Shown: positions 1 through 5,081 of the stretch, one piece after another
How the letters are laid out: each line of letters starts with the position of its first letter
How positions within the stretch are numbered: the first letter of the stretch is position 1
Source: Tissierellia bacterium
GTDB lineage: Bacteria; Bacillota; Clostridia; Tissierellales; Sedimentibacteraceae
DNA: 7,880 bases
Direction: 5' to 3'
Assembly (NCBI GenBank): GCA_028700795.1
Contig: JAQVRY010000051.1
Coordinates: forward strand, 1 to 7,880
Position numbers and translations under genes: made by a program
The notes under the pieces: generated by a model
Seen by the model: the letters and a program-made list of their open reading frames with translations, nothing else
What the model was told of the DNA's origin: nothing
The model's database searches: none

Positions 1-248
1 TGTGCTTCTTTATATTTTAAGCGAGTAGCTTTACCTCCCCTAATGTGTCTTTCAGACTTATTTTTAAGCAAAACTTTCTTGACTTCGCTTGCAGCTGGAG
101 GGTTCAGTTTGGGAAGACGCTCTGTTACATCCTTATGGACTGTGCTTTTGCTGACACCGAATTTTTTAGCAGTCTGTCTTACGGTGGATTCAGTACTTAT
201 AATATATTCCGCAATCTCCATGGCCCTGCGTTCTATGTAATCTTTCAT
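1..248 (-). CDS. spoIIID: SpoIIID, mother-cell sporulation transcription regulator (3' end cut by window edge)
   Basis: The 82 visible residues match the small DNA-binding protein SpoIIID along their whole length. A helix-turn-helix lies at about residues 23-41 (core FGVSKSTVHKDV), followed by the conserved ERLPKLNP and the basic tail RHIRGGKATRLKYK. In Bacillus and Clostridia SpoIIID acts in the mother cell, activating or repressing many sigma-E genes and helping the switch to sigma-K. The ATG at 248 has a strong AAGGGGGT ribosome binding site about 5 bases upstream. No stop codon is reached by base 1, so a few C-terminal residues are missing. It lies 76 bases downstream of spoIIQ on the same strand, so read-through from spoIIQ is possible, but a candidate promoter of its own is also present. 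The identification is very sure. The mother-cell role is family knowledge, not seen here. Confidence 0.96.
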   Translation of the reverse strand, partial: MKDYIERRAMEIAEYIISTESTVRQTAKKFGVSKSTVHKDVTERLPKLNPPAASEVKKVLLKNKSERHIRGGKATRLKYKEA

Positions 249-285
249 TTTTAACCCCCTTTGGCATTGTACCGTCTTATTTACA

Positions 286-315
286 TTTTTATGCGTTTAT
301 TTGTCCTATTAGAAC
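286..315 (-). promoter_or_regulatory. Candidate sigma-E promoter of spoIIID
   Basis: On the minus strand GTTCTAA (315-309) is followed after 15 bases by CATAAAAA (293-286). The -10 resembles the sigma-E consensus CATAcAnT at 6 of 8 positions, while the -35 fits poorly. The start of transcription would be about 38-45 bases before the ATG. The same two-part element precedes spoIID and the M23 gene in this window, which is the main reason to believe it. spoIIID is a known sigma-E gene in other spore formers. Confidence 0.45.
299..308 (-). promoter_or_regulatory. Possible SpoIIID binding site in its own promoter
   Basis: TAGGACAAAT on the minus strand fits the published SpoIIID consensus WWRRACARNY (recalled) at every position. 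It sits between the candidate -35 and -10 of spoIIID itself. B. subtilis spoIIID is autoregulated, so the placement makes sense. The consensus is degenerate, and several chance matches are expected in a window this size, so this is only a suggestion. Confidence 0.25.
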
Positions 316-324
316 CTTATTTTG

Positions 325-1056
325 TTATTCAATGGCAATATAGTCCAAAGGATTTATTTGTTGACCGTCAACAATTACTTCAAAGTGAAGATGTGCACCA
401 TCTGATGCCTCAATGCTGACTGTTTTTCCCAAATTTCCAATAACCTGACCTTTTTCAACGGTATCGCCGGCTTTGACATTTGCCGACACTAAATTACTGT
501 ACAATGTTTTTACATTGTTCCCATGATCAATTATAATTTCTGTTGCTGTAATTTCTGAATTGTTAACAGCTTCTACTTTCCCTGCTAAAGCGGATTCAAT
601 CAATAGGGTATCTTTTGGTTTAATATCAATTCCCTTATGTACTCTCCATTCGCCAATTGCCTCATAATATACTAAATCATCAATAGTAAATTCTCTGATT
701 AATTCTCCGGCTAATGGCACTTTCATGGACTTTAACTCCATTTGCTCTGATTTAACTCCATCATCATCTTCATCATCCTCATCATTATCATTTTCTGCAT
801 TTTGAAAATCATCAATGATATCTTGTACATAATCTTCATAAGGATCTTCATGAACCTGAACATCACCGTTTGGTGCATCATTTTCTGCTAAATCACTTTG
901 ACCGTTTTCAGGATTTGAAGTATATCTCCATACTACTGCTGTTGCTAAAAGCATTATACACAAAGCTATTATTAAGAAGCTTGTATCCTTATGCTTAAGT
1001 CTAATAAAGAAATCCTTCATTTTTGCTTTTGCTCTCGCAAATCTATTGTTTTTCAT
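325..1056 (-). CDS. spoIIQ: SpoIIQ-like M23/LytM-domain engulfment protein
   Basis: The 243-residue protein has a short basic cytoplasmic N-terminus and one membrane segment at about 27-43. A very acidic linker follows (residues 88-99 are almost all D, E or N), then a LytM/M23 domain at about 115-240. SpoIIQ spans from the forespore and binds SpoIIIAH of the mother cell, forming the channel needed for engulfment and for later forespore gene expression. Context (next to spoIIID and spoIID), size and topology support the name. The zinc motifs look complete: H140xxxD144 and H222-L-H224. From memory, B. subtilis SpoIIQ has lost a catalytic His while the C. difficile protein keeps the site, so this is the clostridial type and may have endopeptidase activity or at least bind zinc. 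The ATG at 1056 has GGGAGGT upstream. A generic M23 peptidase is the alternative, made unlikely by the neighbours. Confidence 0.88.
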   Translation of the reverse strand: MKNNRFARAKAKMKDFFIRLKHKDTSFLIIALCIMLLATAVVWRYTSNPENGQSDLAENDAPNGDVQVHEDPYEDYVQDIIDDFQNAENDNDEDDEDDDGVKSEQMELKSMKVPLAGELIREFTIDDLVYYEAIGEWRVHKGIDIKPKDTLLIESALAGKVEAVNNSEITATEIIIDHGNNVKTLYSNLVSANVKAGDTVEKGQVIGNLGKTVSIEASDGAHLHFEVIVDGQQINPLDYIAIE

Positions 1057-1094
1057 ATAAACCTCCCATTTAATACTTCTTTATTATCTGAAAA

Positions 1095-1123
1095 TAGTGT
1101 GTCCCATTTTTTTTATTTAATAC
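1095..1123 (-). promoter_or_regulatory. Candidate sigma-F promoter of spoIIQ
   Basis: The minus strand reads GTATT (1123-1119), a 14-base spacer, then GGACACACTA (1104-1095). Compared with the recalled sigma-F consensus GYWTA / GGNRANANTW there is one mismatch in each half, and the spacer is about one base short. spoIIQ is sigma-F controlled in B. subtilis and C. difficile. A similar site with the same spacer lies upstream of the SLT-SLH gene. Confidence 0.4.
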
Positions 1124-1129
1124 AATTTT

Positions 1130-1158
1130 GTTCTAAATTTTTCTATTTTTCATAAAAT
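1130..1158 (+). promoter_or_regulatory. Candidate sigma-E promoter of spoIID
   Basis: GTTCTAA (1130-1136) is followed after 14 bases by CATAAAAT (1151-1158), which matches the sigma-E -10 CATACAnT at 7 of 8 positions. Transcription would start near 1165, leaving a leader of about 28 bases with the ribosome binding site. spoIID is a sigma-E gene in studied spore formers. The -35 does not match the Bacillus consensus well, but it is repeated upstream of two other genes here. Confidence 0.5.
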
Positions 1159-1192
1159 ATTAAAGAAACTTATGATAAAGGGGTTGATTTTT

Positions 1193-2227
1193 ATGTTAAA
1201 CCGTATAATTTATGCTTTTGTTGTATTCGCAATGCTTTTAACTATTCCAAATCTATCTTTGAATTTTTTTGAGAAAAAAATGAATTTAACCAGCGCGGCA
1301 GTTAAAGAAGAGGATAGCTCAAAGCATGAAGATGAAAAGCATGAAGAAATATACACTACAGATGTGTATGAACCTAAATTAATTAAGGTATACAACAAAA
1401 AAACAAATGAAGTGATGGTTATTGATTTTGAAGAGTACTTAAAAGGGGTGGTTGCTTCAGAAATGCCGGCAGAATTTAATACTGAAGCTCTTAAGGCACA
1501 GGCAGTTTCTGCAAGGACATACTTATTGTACCGATTAAAAAAATATCCCGATGGACAGCCGGAACATACAGAGGCACCTGTTTGCACAGACATTCATTGC
1601 CAGGTGTGGAGCTCAAATGATGAATTAATTAAGTCCCATTACGATGGGTGGTATGAGAATTACTGGGGTAAAATCGAAGGAGCGGTAGAGTCAACTAAGG
1701 GACAAGTTTTAACTTATGATGGCAAAATAATTGAGCCGCTGTATCATTCGACCAGTGGAGGCAGAACTGAAAATTCAGAAGATGTGTTTTCTGCGGCAGT
1801 TCCTTATTTAAGAAGTGTAGAAAGTCCATATGAGGGGGAATCACCCAGATTGAACAGCTCGGTTAAAATAACAACAAGTGAATTTATTGATAAAATAGAA
1901 TCTGTTTACGGTGAAATGAACATGACTGAAAGTAATTTAAATGAAAAAATCTTACTTGGTGAAGTCAGTGAAGGTGGTAAAATCAAGACATTAATAATTG
2001 ATAACACCGAAATTTCAGGACGTGATATGAGAGCTTTATTTAACTTAAACTCAACAAATTTCAGTTTTATCCAGTCCGGAAGTGAAATTGAAATCTTAAC
2101 TACCGGATATGGTCACGGTGTTGGGATGAGCCAGTGGGGCGCTGAAGGTATGGCTAACAAAGGCTATAATTACAAGGAAATATTAAAACACTATTATACA
2201 GGTGTTAAAATTGTAAATATGAAGTAA
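1193..2227 (+). CDS. spoIID: SpoIID, stage II sporulation lytic transglycosylase
   Basis: SpoIID cleaves peptidoglycan glycan strands in the mother cell during engulfment, working with SpoIIP and SpoIIM. The 344-residue protein has one N-terminal membrane segment (about 4-23), a charged Lys/Glu/His-rich stretch (38-52), and the SpoIID/LytB domain from about 60 to the end. Visible hallmarks are EEYLKGVVASEMP, in which E90 corresponds to the catalytic Glu (E88 in B. subtilis), then AQAVSARTY, the CTDIHC motif (C131, H135, C136; a cysteine zinc site is reported for the C. difficile protein), STSGGRTE, and GYGHGVGMSQWGA. I start at ATG 1193 because AAAGGGG (1177-1183) lies 9 bases upstream. The in-frame ATG at 1172 would lie upstream of that site and lacks one of its own. 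It is transcribed away from spoIIQ, unlike the usual tandem order. The HesB-like gene follows after 65 bases. Confidence 0.95.
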   Translation: MLNRIIYAFVVFAMLLTIPNLSLNFFEKKMNLTSAAVKEEDSSKHEDEKHEEIYTTDVYEPKLIKVYNKKTNEVMVIDFEEYLKGVVASEMPAEFNTEALKAQAVSARTYLLYRLKKYPDGQPEHTEAPVCTDIHCQVWSSNDELIKSHYDGWYENYWGKIEGAVESTKGQVLTYDGKIIEPLYHSTSGGRTENSEDVFSAAVPYLRSVESPYEGESPRLNSSVKITTSEFIDKIESVYGEMNMTESNLNEKILLGEVSEGGKIKTLIIDNTEISGRDMRALFNLNSTNFSFIQSGSEIEILTTGYGHGVGMSQWGAEGMANKGYNYKEILKHYYTGVKIVNMK

Positions 2228-2292
2228 ATATATACAATTAGCTTCTTGTGTGATATCATTGCATGGTAGACTTCTAACGAAAGGAAAATACA

Positions 2293-2625
2293 ATGATATT
2301 TATAGATAGTATTGCTTATAAAGAATTTAAAGAATTGTTGGATAATGCAAATGTTGACTCCTACAATGTAAGAATAGCAATTGACCGTGTAGGATGCAGC
2401 GGACCGATTTTCGGCGTATTTATTGATGAAGCAAATGAAAATGATGATGTTGAAGTAGTTAATGAAATTACTTTCATTTCTGAAAAGTCAATAGTTGAAG
2501 AATACGGCGGGTTCATAATTGTATCCAGTGAGGAAAATAACGGCAGAGGTATTGGAATGAAGCCCGTTGTAACTCCATCTTCAGGATGCGATGGATGCGG
2601 CGGCGGTTGCAGCAGCAATGAATAA
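2293..2625 (+). CDS. HesB-like small protein (Cys form of the HesB-like selenoprotein family)
   Basis: This 110-residue protein resembles the HesB/IscA-related family that often carries selenocysteine in anaerobic Firmicutes. The conserved RVGCSGPIFGVF motif places C35 where selenocysteine can occur. The C-terminus has a Gly/Cys cluster CDGCGGGC (C99, C102, C106), loosely like the C-terminal Cys pair of IscA-type iron-sulfur carriers. No in-frame TGA is present, so this is an all-cysteine version. A role in iron-sulfur or metal handling is likely from the family but unproven. The ATG at 2293 has AAAGGA 7 bases upstream. The gene lies 65 bases after spoIID with no terminator seen between, so co-transcription is possible. 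It ends before the bidirectional terminator at 2681. Confidence 0.8.
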   Translation: MIFIDSIAYKEFKELLDNANVDSYNVRIAIDRVGCSGPIFGVFIDEANENDDVEVVNEITFISEKSIVEEYGGFIIVSSEENNGRGIGMKPVVTPSSGCDGCGGGCSSNE

Positions 2626-2680
2626 TGAGATAGGGTGACTCTCTGTTGAATACTTTCAGAGGAATGTACACAAAAAGAAA

Positions 2681-2714
2681 GGATTTATGTTTACACATAA
2701 ATCCTGTTTTTATT
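2681..2714. terminator. Bidirectional rho-independent terminator between the HesB-like gene and rpsR
   Basis: A perfect 10-base-pair stem, GGATTTATGT (2681-2690) with ACATAAATCC (2695-2704), closes a 4-base loop. On the plus strand it is followed by TGTTTTTATT, and on the minus strand by TTTCTTTTTG. It can therefore end the spoIID/HesB-like transcript and the rpsF-ssb-rpsR operon, whose stop codon is only 11 bases away. Confidence 0.88.
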
Positions 2715-2715
2715 A

Positions 2716-2988
2716 TTAGTCTGCAACATATGGCAGTAATGCAATTGATCTTGCTCTTTTAATTGCTCTTGTTACCATTCTTTGATGCTTAGCGCAAGCG
2801 CCGGTAATTCTTCTTGGTAAAATTTTTCCTCTTTCAGTTGTATATTTTTTTAACCTGCCAAGGTCTTTATAATCTATGTGTGTTGCCTTTTCTTGACAGA
2901 ATTGGCATACCTTTTTACGGGGTCTTCTTCTTTGACCGTATTTTTCATTTTTGTCGCCACGATCGTTTCCGCCTTGTCTGGAACTCAT
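2716..2988 (-). CDS. rpsR: 30S ribosomal protein bS18
   Basis: The 90-residue protein is bS18. The core IDYKDLGRLKKYTTERGKI and the ending RRITGACAKHQRMVTRAIKRAR are typical. It binds with S6 on the platform of the 30S subunit. It is the zinc-binding (C+) form, with C28, C31, C65 and H68 in place. The N-terminal 25 residues are a basic, disordered extension. The ATG at 2988 follows AAGGAGG. It is the last gene of the operon, 26 bases after ssb. No rplI follows, in contrast to the gene order of several other bacteria. Confidence 0.97.
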   Translation of the reverse strand: MSSRQGGNDRGDKNEKYGQRRRPRKKVCQFCQEKATHIDYKDLGRLKKYTTERGKILPRRITGACAKHQRMVTRAIKRARSIALLPYVAD

Positions 2989-3014
2989 TGTTCTCCTCCT
3001 TCCGTTAATGTTTA

Positions 3015-3473
3015 TTAAAATGGGATATCTTCGTCATCTACAGGTTCAAATATGTCATTGTCTTCATCGGGGAAATCATTAAAAAAGCTGCTATCCGGTT
3101 GTACCGCATTTCCCTGGTTTGATGAAGATTGCTCTCTTGAGCCGATAAACTCTACTCTGTCTGCAATTACATCTGTAGTGTATCTTTTTTCTCCTGTTTG
3201 TGTAGTATAACTTCCTGTCTGAATTCTACCTTGTATTGCGCACTGTCTTCCTTTTGAAAGATAATTAGCACATACTTCAGCAGTTTTTCCAAATACAGTT
3301 ATGTTTATGAAATCTGCTGTCGGTTTTCCCTGATTTATTGCTTCTTGTTTCTTTTCTCCATATAAACCTTTATCTACTGCCAATGCAAATTTAGCAACAG
3401 CCATACCACTGGTTGGTATGAATCTTAGGTCAGGATCCCTTGTCAGTCTTCCGATTAATACAACATTATTCAT
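3015..3473 (-). CDS. ssb: Single-stranded DNA-binding protein SSB
   Basis: SSB coats single-stranded DNA during replication, repair and recombination, and recruits partners through its C-terminal tip. The 152-residue protein has the OB-fold at about 1-110, starting MNNVVLIGRLTRDPDLR and including FINITVFGKTAE and GRIQTGSYT. A Gln/Ser/Asn-rich linker follows, then the acidic tip DDEDIPF. The ATG at 3473 has AGAGGT about 8 bases upstream. It sits between rpsF (19-base gap) and rpsR (26-base gap), the classic rpsF-ssb-rpsR order, which points to the main replicative SSB. Confidence 0.97.
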   Translation of the reverse strand: MNNVVLIGRLTRDPDLRFIPTSGMAVAKFALAVDKGLYGEKKQEAINQGKPTADFINITVFGKTAEVCANYLSKGRQCAIQGRIQTGSYTTQTGEKRYTTDVIADRVEFIGSREQSSSNQGNAVQPDSSFFNDFPDEDNDIFEPVDDEDIPF

Positions 3474-3492
3474 AATACTACCTCTTCTTTAA

Positions 3493-3783
3493 TTATTTTT
3501 CTTCTTCTACCGTAATCATATGTCTGATAAAATTGTCACTTATCTTACAAATTCTGTCTATTTCATCAACAGCATCTGCTCCTGCAGTAAATTCAATAAA
3601 AACATAATAACCTTCTCTTTTTTTGTCGATTTCATAAGCAAGTCTTCTATGACCCCACTCATTAACCTTTTCAACTGTTCCCTGTCTCTCGGTTATTATG
3701 CTTTGCATCTTTTCAATTTCTGCATTTCTTACATCTTCCTCTAAGTTAGATAATAAGATAAAAGCACCTTCATATTTTCTCAT
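3493..3783 (-). CDS. rpsF: 30S ribosomal protein bS6
   Basis: The 96-residue protein has the S6 fold signature: MRKYEGAFIL at the N-terminus, then WGHRRLAYEIDKKREGYYVFIEF, and NFIRHMIT near the end. S6 pairs with S18 in the 30S platform. The start is placed at ATG 3783 because a full AAAGGAGG site (3799-3792) stands 8 bases upstream. A possible GTG start three codons earlier overlaps that ribosome binding site and is rejected. It is the first gene of the rpsF-ssb-rpsR operon, behind a strong promoter and a leader hairpin. In several bacteria the S6:S18 pair represses this operon by binding its leader. Confidence 0.97.
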   Translation of the reverse strand: MRKYEGAFILLSNLEEDVRNAEIEKMQSIITERQGTVEKVNEWGHRRLAYEIDKKREGYYVFIEFTAGADAVDEIDRICKISDNFIRHMITVEEEK

Positions 3784-3808
3784 CTGTGTCACCTCCTTTG
3801 GACTTTTG

Positions 3809-3827
3809 GCCCTTGTTCGCCAAGGGC
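3809..3827 (-). promoter_or_regulatory. Hairpin in the rpsF leader RNA
   Basis: The leader contains a perfect 7-base-pair stem, GCCCUUG and CAAGGGC, around the loop GCGAA, ending 10 bases before the rpsF ribosome binding site. An alternative, shorter pairing, UUGGC (3823-3819) with GCCAA (3810-3806), uses the same bases. The position suggests translational control, possibly by S6:S18. However, the CCG trinucleotide of the described S6:S18 leader motif is not present between promoter and start, so the regulator is unknown. Confidence 0.4.
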
Positions 3828-3841
3828 AGGATAGCTTATAT

Positions 3842-3870
3842 ATTATAGCACCTGAAAAACCCTAATTCAA
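3842..3870 (-). promoter_or_regulatory. Sigma-A promoter of the rpsF-ssb-rpsR operon
   Basis: On the minus strand TTGAAT (3870-3865), a spacer of exactly 17 bases and TATAAT (3847-3842) form a near-ideal housekeeping promoter. A TG precedes the -10 by one base (extended -10). Transcription would start near 3835, giving a leader of about 50 bases. It lies just past the stop codon of the CxxH/CxxC gene. Confidence 0.88.
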
Positions 3871-3873
3871 GTA

Positions 3874-4035
3874 TTATTTTATTAAATATTCAGCAGTTTT
3901 TTGGCAATAGCTGCATTTTTCATCTCCATCTGCCTTAATCAATTGAGGAGCAGCTTCCTTGTAATTCACATAGTCGTCAATTGCCTGCTCCACATGCTCC
4001 ATGCATGCAAATATCTTTTCATACTTTTCTTTCAT
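3874..4035 (-). CDS. Small CxxH/CxxC protein (YyzF-like)
   Basis: This 53-residue gene starts MKEKYEKIFACMEHVEQAID and ends EKCSYCQKTAEYLIK. The C11-M-E-H14 and C41-S-Y-C44 pairs match the small CxxH/CxxC protein family found next to walJ in Firmicutes (YyzF in B. subtilis), so the location supports it. The four residues could bind one metal ion such as zinc. No function is established to my knowledge. AGGTGA, 3 bases before the ATG, overlaps the TAG stop of walJ, so the two genes are probably translated in a coupled way. The gap between them is 7 bases. Its stop codon lies 3 bases before the rpsF -35 region. Confidence 0.85.
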   Translation of the reverse strand: MKEKYEKIFACMEHVEQAIDDYVNYKEAAPQLIKADGDEKCSYCQKTAEYLIK

Positions 4036-4042
4036 GGTTCAC

Positions 4043-4831
4043 CTATATTTCATAAACTTTGCTTGATCTGTCTCTGTATGTTAAGTCAAGACAAACTCCC
4101 GGATTTACATCTATGAATTCTTCCAATAAAATAGATTCTACCGTTTTATAGGCAAGCTCAGGAAAATTATTTTCTTTGCTTAGATGTCCAAGCAAAACTA
4201 TTTCTGTTCCCCTTTTTACAACCTTTGATATTAAACGACCTGCAGCTTCATTGGACATATGCCCAAATTCTCCCAGCACTCTTCTTTTAAGAGACCATGG
4301 ATAGGGACCTATGATTACCAAATCTTCATCATGATTTGATTCTACCAGCAACAAATCTGAATCTATAATGCTGTTTGTAATTGTTCCATTGAAACAGCCT
4401 GTATCTGTAACCAAGCTCAGCTTTTTATTTTCGTAAAATATGTTATAGCCTACCGGATGTACTGCATCGTGGGATATATCAAATGACTTAATTGTTAAAT
4501 CTCCAATCTGTGTGCAGTCATCCAAAACTTTTATATTATGTGATTTAATATCTCCGATGCAGGGGTTCATTGCCTCCCATGTTTTTTCATTTGCATAAAT
4601 AGGGATGTTTAAACGCCTTGACATTATTCCTGCACCTTGAATATGGTCAATATGTTCATGTGTTATGAATATGGCATCTATCTTTTTGGGGTCTTCACCA
4701 ATATTTACAATTTCCTGCTGAATTCTTTTTCCGCTTAATCCCGCATCAATAATAATAGTTGCATTTTTTGTTTTGATATATTGGCAGTTTCCACTGCTTC
4801 CGCTGTATAATGAACAAAATTTGAGCTTCAT
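4043..4831 (-). CDS. walJ: WalJ/YycJ, MBL-fold nuclease
   Basis: The 262-residue protein is a compact metallo-beta-lactamase-fold hydrolase that matches YycJ/WalJ from the opening MKLKFCSLYSGSSGNC onward. Metal ligands are visible: H58-x-H60-x-D62-H63 in THEHIDH, D143 in TDTG, and the later histidines H191 (GHMSN) and H216 (GHLSKENN). Homologues are 5'-3' double-strand DNA exonucleases linked to mismatch repair, and in Bacilli the gene lies beside the walRK two-component genes. Here walRK is not in the window. The gene instead leads into the CxxH/CxxC gene and sits upstream of rpsF. The ATG at 4831 has AGGGAGGA 3 bases upstream. Family assignment is secure. The nuclease role is inferred from homologues. 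Confidence 0.92.
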   Translation of the reverse strand: MKLKFCSLYSGSSGNCQYIKTKNATIIIDAGLSGKRIQQEIVNIGEDPKKIDAIFITHEHIDHIQGAGIMSRRLNIPIYANEKTWEAMNPCIGDIKSHNIKVLDDCTQIGDLTIKSFDISHDAVHPVGYNIFYENKKLSLVTDTGCFNGTITNSIIDSDLLLVESNHDEDLVIIGPYPWSLKRRVLGEFGHMSNEAAGRLISKVVKRGTEIVLLGHLSKENNFPELAYKTVESILLEEFIDVNPGVCLDLTYRDRSSKVYEI

Positions 4832-4870
4832 TCGTCCTCCCTATGCACATGAACTACAATTAATCAATTT

Positions 4871-4899
4871 ATACTATCATAAAGGCATTACTTTTACAA
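4871..4899 (-). promoter_or_regulatory. Likely sigma-A promoter of walJ
   Basis: The minus strand reads TTGTAA (4899-4894), a 17-base spacer and TAGTAT (4876-4871). A TG stands one base before the -10, as in extended -10 promoters. Transcription would begin about 33 bases before the walJ start codon. Confidence 0.55.
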
Positions 4900-4915
4900 A
4901 TACTTTCTGATTTTT

Positions 4916-4966
4916 GACAAATCTACCGTACATATTTACTGAGAATAGAGAAATGTCTCCAGAATC
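4916..4966. repeat. Possible decayed copy of the GGGGACA/TGTCCCC repeat
   Basis: TAGAGAAATGTCTCCAGAATC (4946-4966) matches the right arm of the intact copy at 5050-5070 in 17 of 21 bases, and all four differences are transitions. On the left, GACAAATCTAC (4916-4926) resembles GACACACCTCTAC of the intact copy. The hairpin is still possible: GACA (4916-4919) with TGTC (4954-4957) and TCTA (4922-4925) with TAGA (4946-4949). This is by eye only. Confidence 0.4.
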
Positions 4967-4970
4967 TAAT

Positions 4971-4999
4971 GTTCTAACAACTTACAATTTGCATAAAAT
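4971..4999 (+). promoter_or_regulatory. Candidate sigma-E promoter of the M23 peptidase gene
   Basis: GTTCTAA (4971-4977), 14 bases, then CATAAAAT (4992-4999) is the same arrangement as upstream of spoIID, with identical -35 and -10 octets. Transcription would start around 5006, right at the beginning of the palindromic repeat. This suggests mother-cell expression during sporulation. Confidence 0.45.
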
Positions 5000-5006
5000 T
5001 AATAGT

Positions 5007-5070
5007 AGGTATGGGGACACACCTCTACTCACTGGATAGTCTCTGATGGTAGAGGAATGTCCCCAAAATT
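5007..5070. repeat. Palindromic repeat copy 1 (GGGGACA...TGTCCCC hairpin)
   Basis: This 64-base element can fold into one long hairpin. GGGGACA (5013-5019) pairs with TGTCCCC (5058-5064). After a 2x2 internal loop, CCTCTAC (5022-5028) pairs with GTAGAGG (5049-5055), around a 20-base loop. Its first 15 and last 14 bases are identical to those of the copy at 7683. It ends 11 bases before the M23 start codon and would make up most of that mRNA's leader. It resembles REP/MITE-like small palindromic elements. No transposase is in the window. Confidence 0.75.
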
Positions 5071-5081
5071 GCGAGGTAAGT

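Larger units (their letters stand above)
1057..1192. other. Divergent spoIIQ-spoIID intergenic region
   Basis: This 136-base AT-rich gap carries the candidate promoters for both directions. A sigma-F-like site (1095-1123) serves spoIIQ and a sigma-E-like site (1130-1158) serves spoIID, only 6 bases apart. The gap also holds both ribosome binding sites (1061-1068 minus, 1177-1183 plus). No further gene or clear hairpin is seen. Confidence 0.6.

Noticed and set aside
43..254. Plus-strand open frames over spoIIID
   Set aside because: They lie opposite a clear SpoIIID gene, have no ribosome binding site and show no recognisable protein.
1093..1110. TGGGACACAC (minus strand) as a remnant of the GGGGACA repeat
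   Set aside because: Only about ten bases match, with a gap, there is no second arm, and the bases are better explained as the -10 of a spoIIQ promoter.
1172..1192. Upstream ATG for spoIID at 1172
   Set aside because: It lies before the AAAGGGG ribosome binding site (1177-1183) that serves the ATG at 1193 and has no such site itself.
1210..1593. 127-codon minus-strand open frame inside spoIID
   Set aside because: It is antisense to conserved SpoIID motifs and its translation has no family features or ribosome binding site.
2228..2292. Separate promoter or terminator between spoIID and the HesB-like gene
   Set aside because: A TTGTGT and TAGACT pair has a spacer of only 15 bases, and no stem with a U-tract is visible, so nothing could be supported.
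3784..3792. GTG start for rpsF three codons upstream
   Set aside because: The GTG overlaps the AAAGGAGG ribosome binding site; ATG 3783 is at ideal distance and gives the usual S6 N-terminus MRKYE.
3901..4116. Plus-strand open frame over the CxxH/CxxC gene
   Set aside because: The minus strand carries the recognisable CxxH/CxxC gene with proper spacing to walJ; the plus frame looks like a chance hydrophobic shadow.
4914..4942. TTGACA as a sigma-A -35 for the M23 gene
   Set aside because: No acceptable -10 lies 16-18 bases downstream (TACTGA at best), and the site is within the decayed repeat.
5046..5081. Upstream ATG for the M23 gene at 5046
   Set aside because: It falls inside the palindromic repeat without a ribosome binding site; ATG 5082 has GAGGT upstream and begins directly with the membrane anchor.
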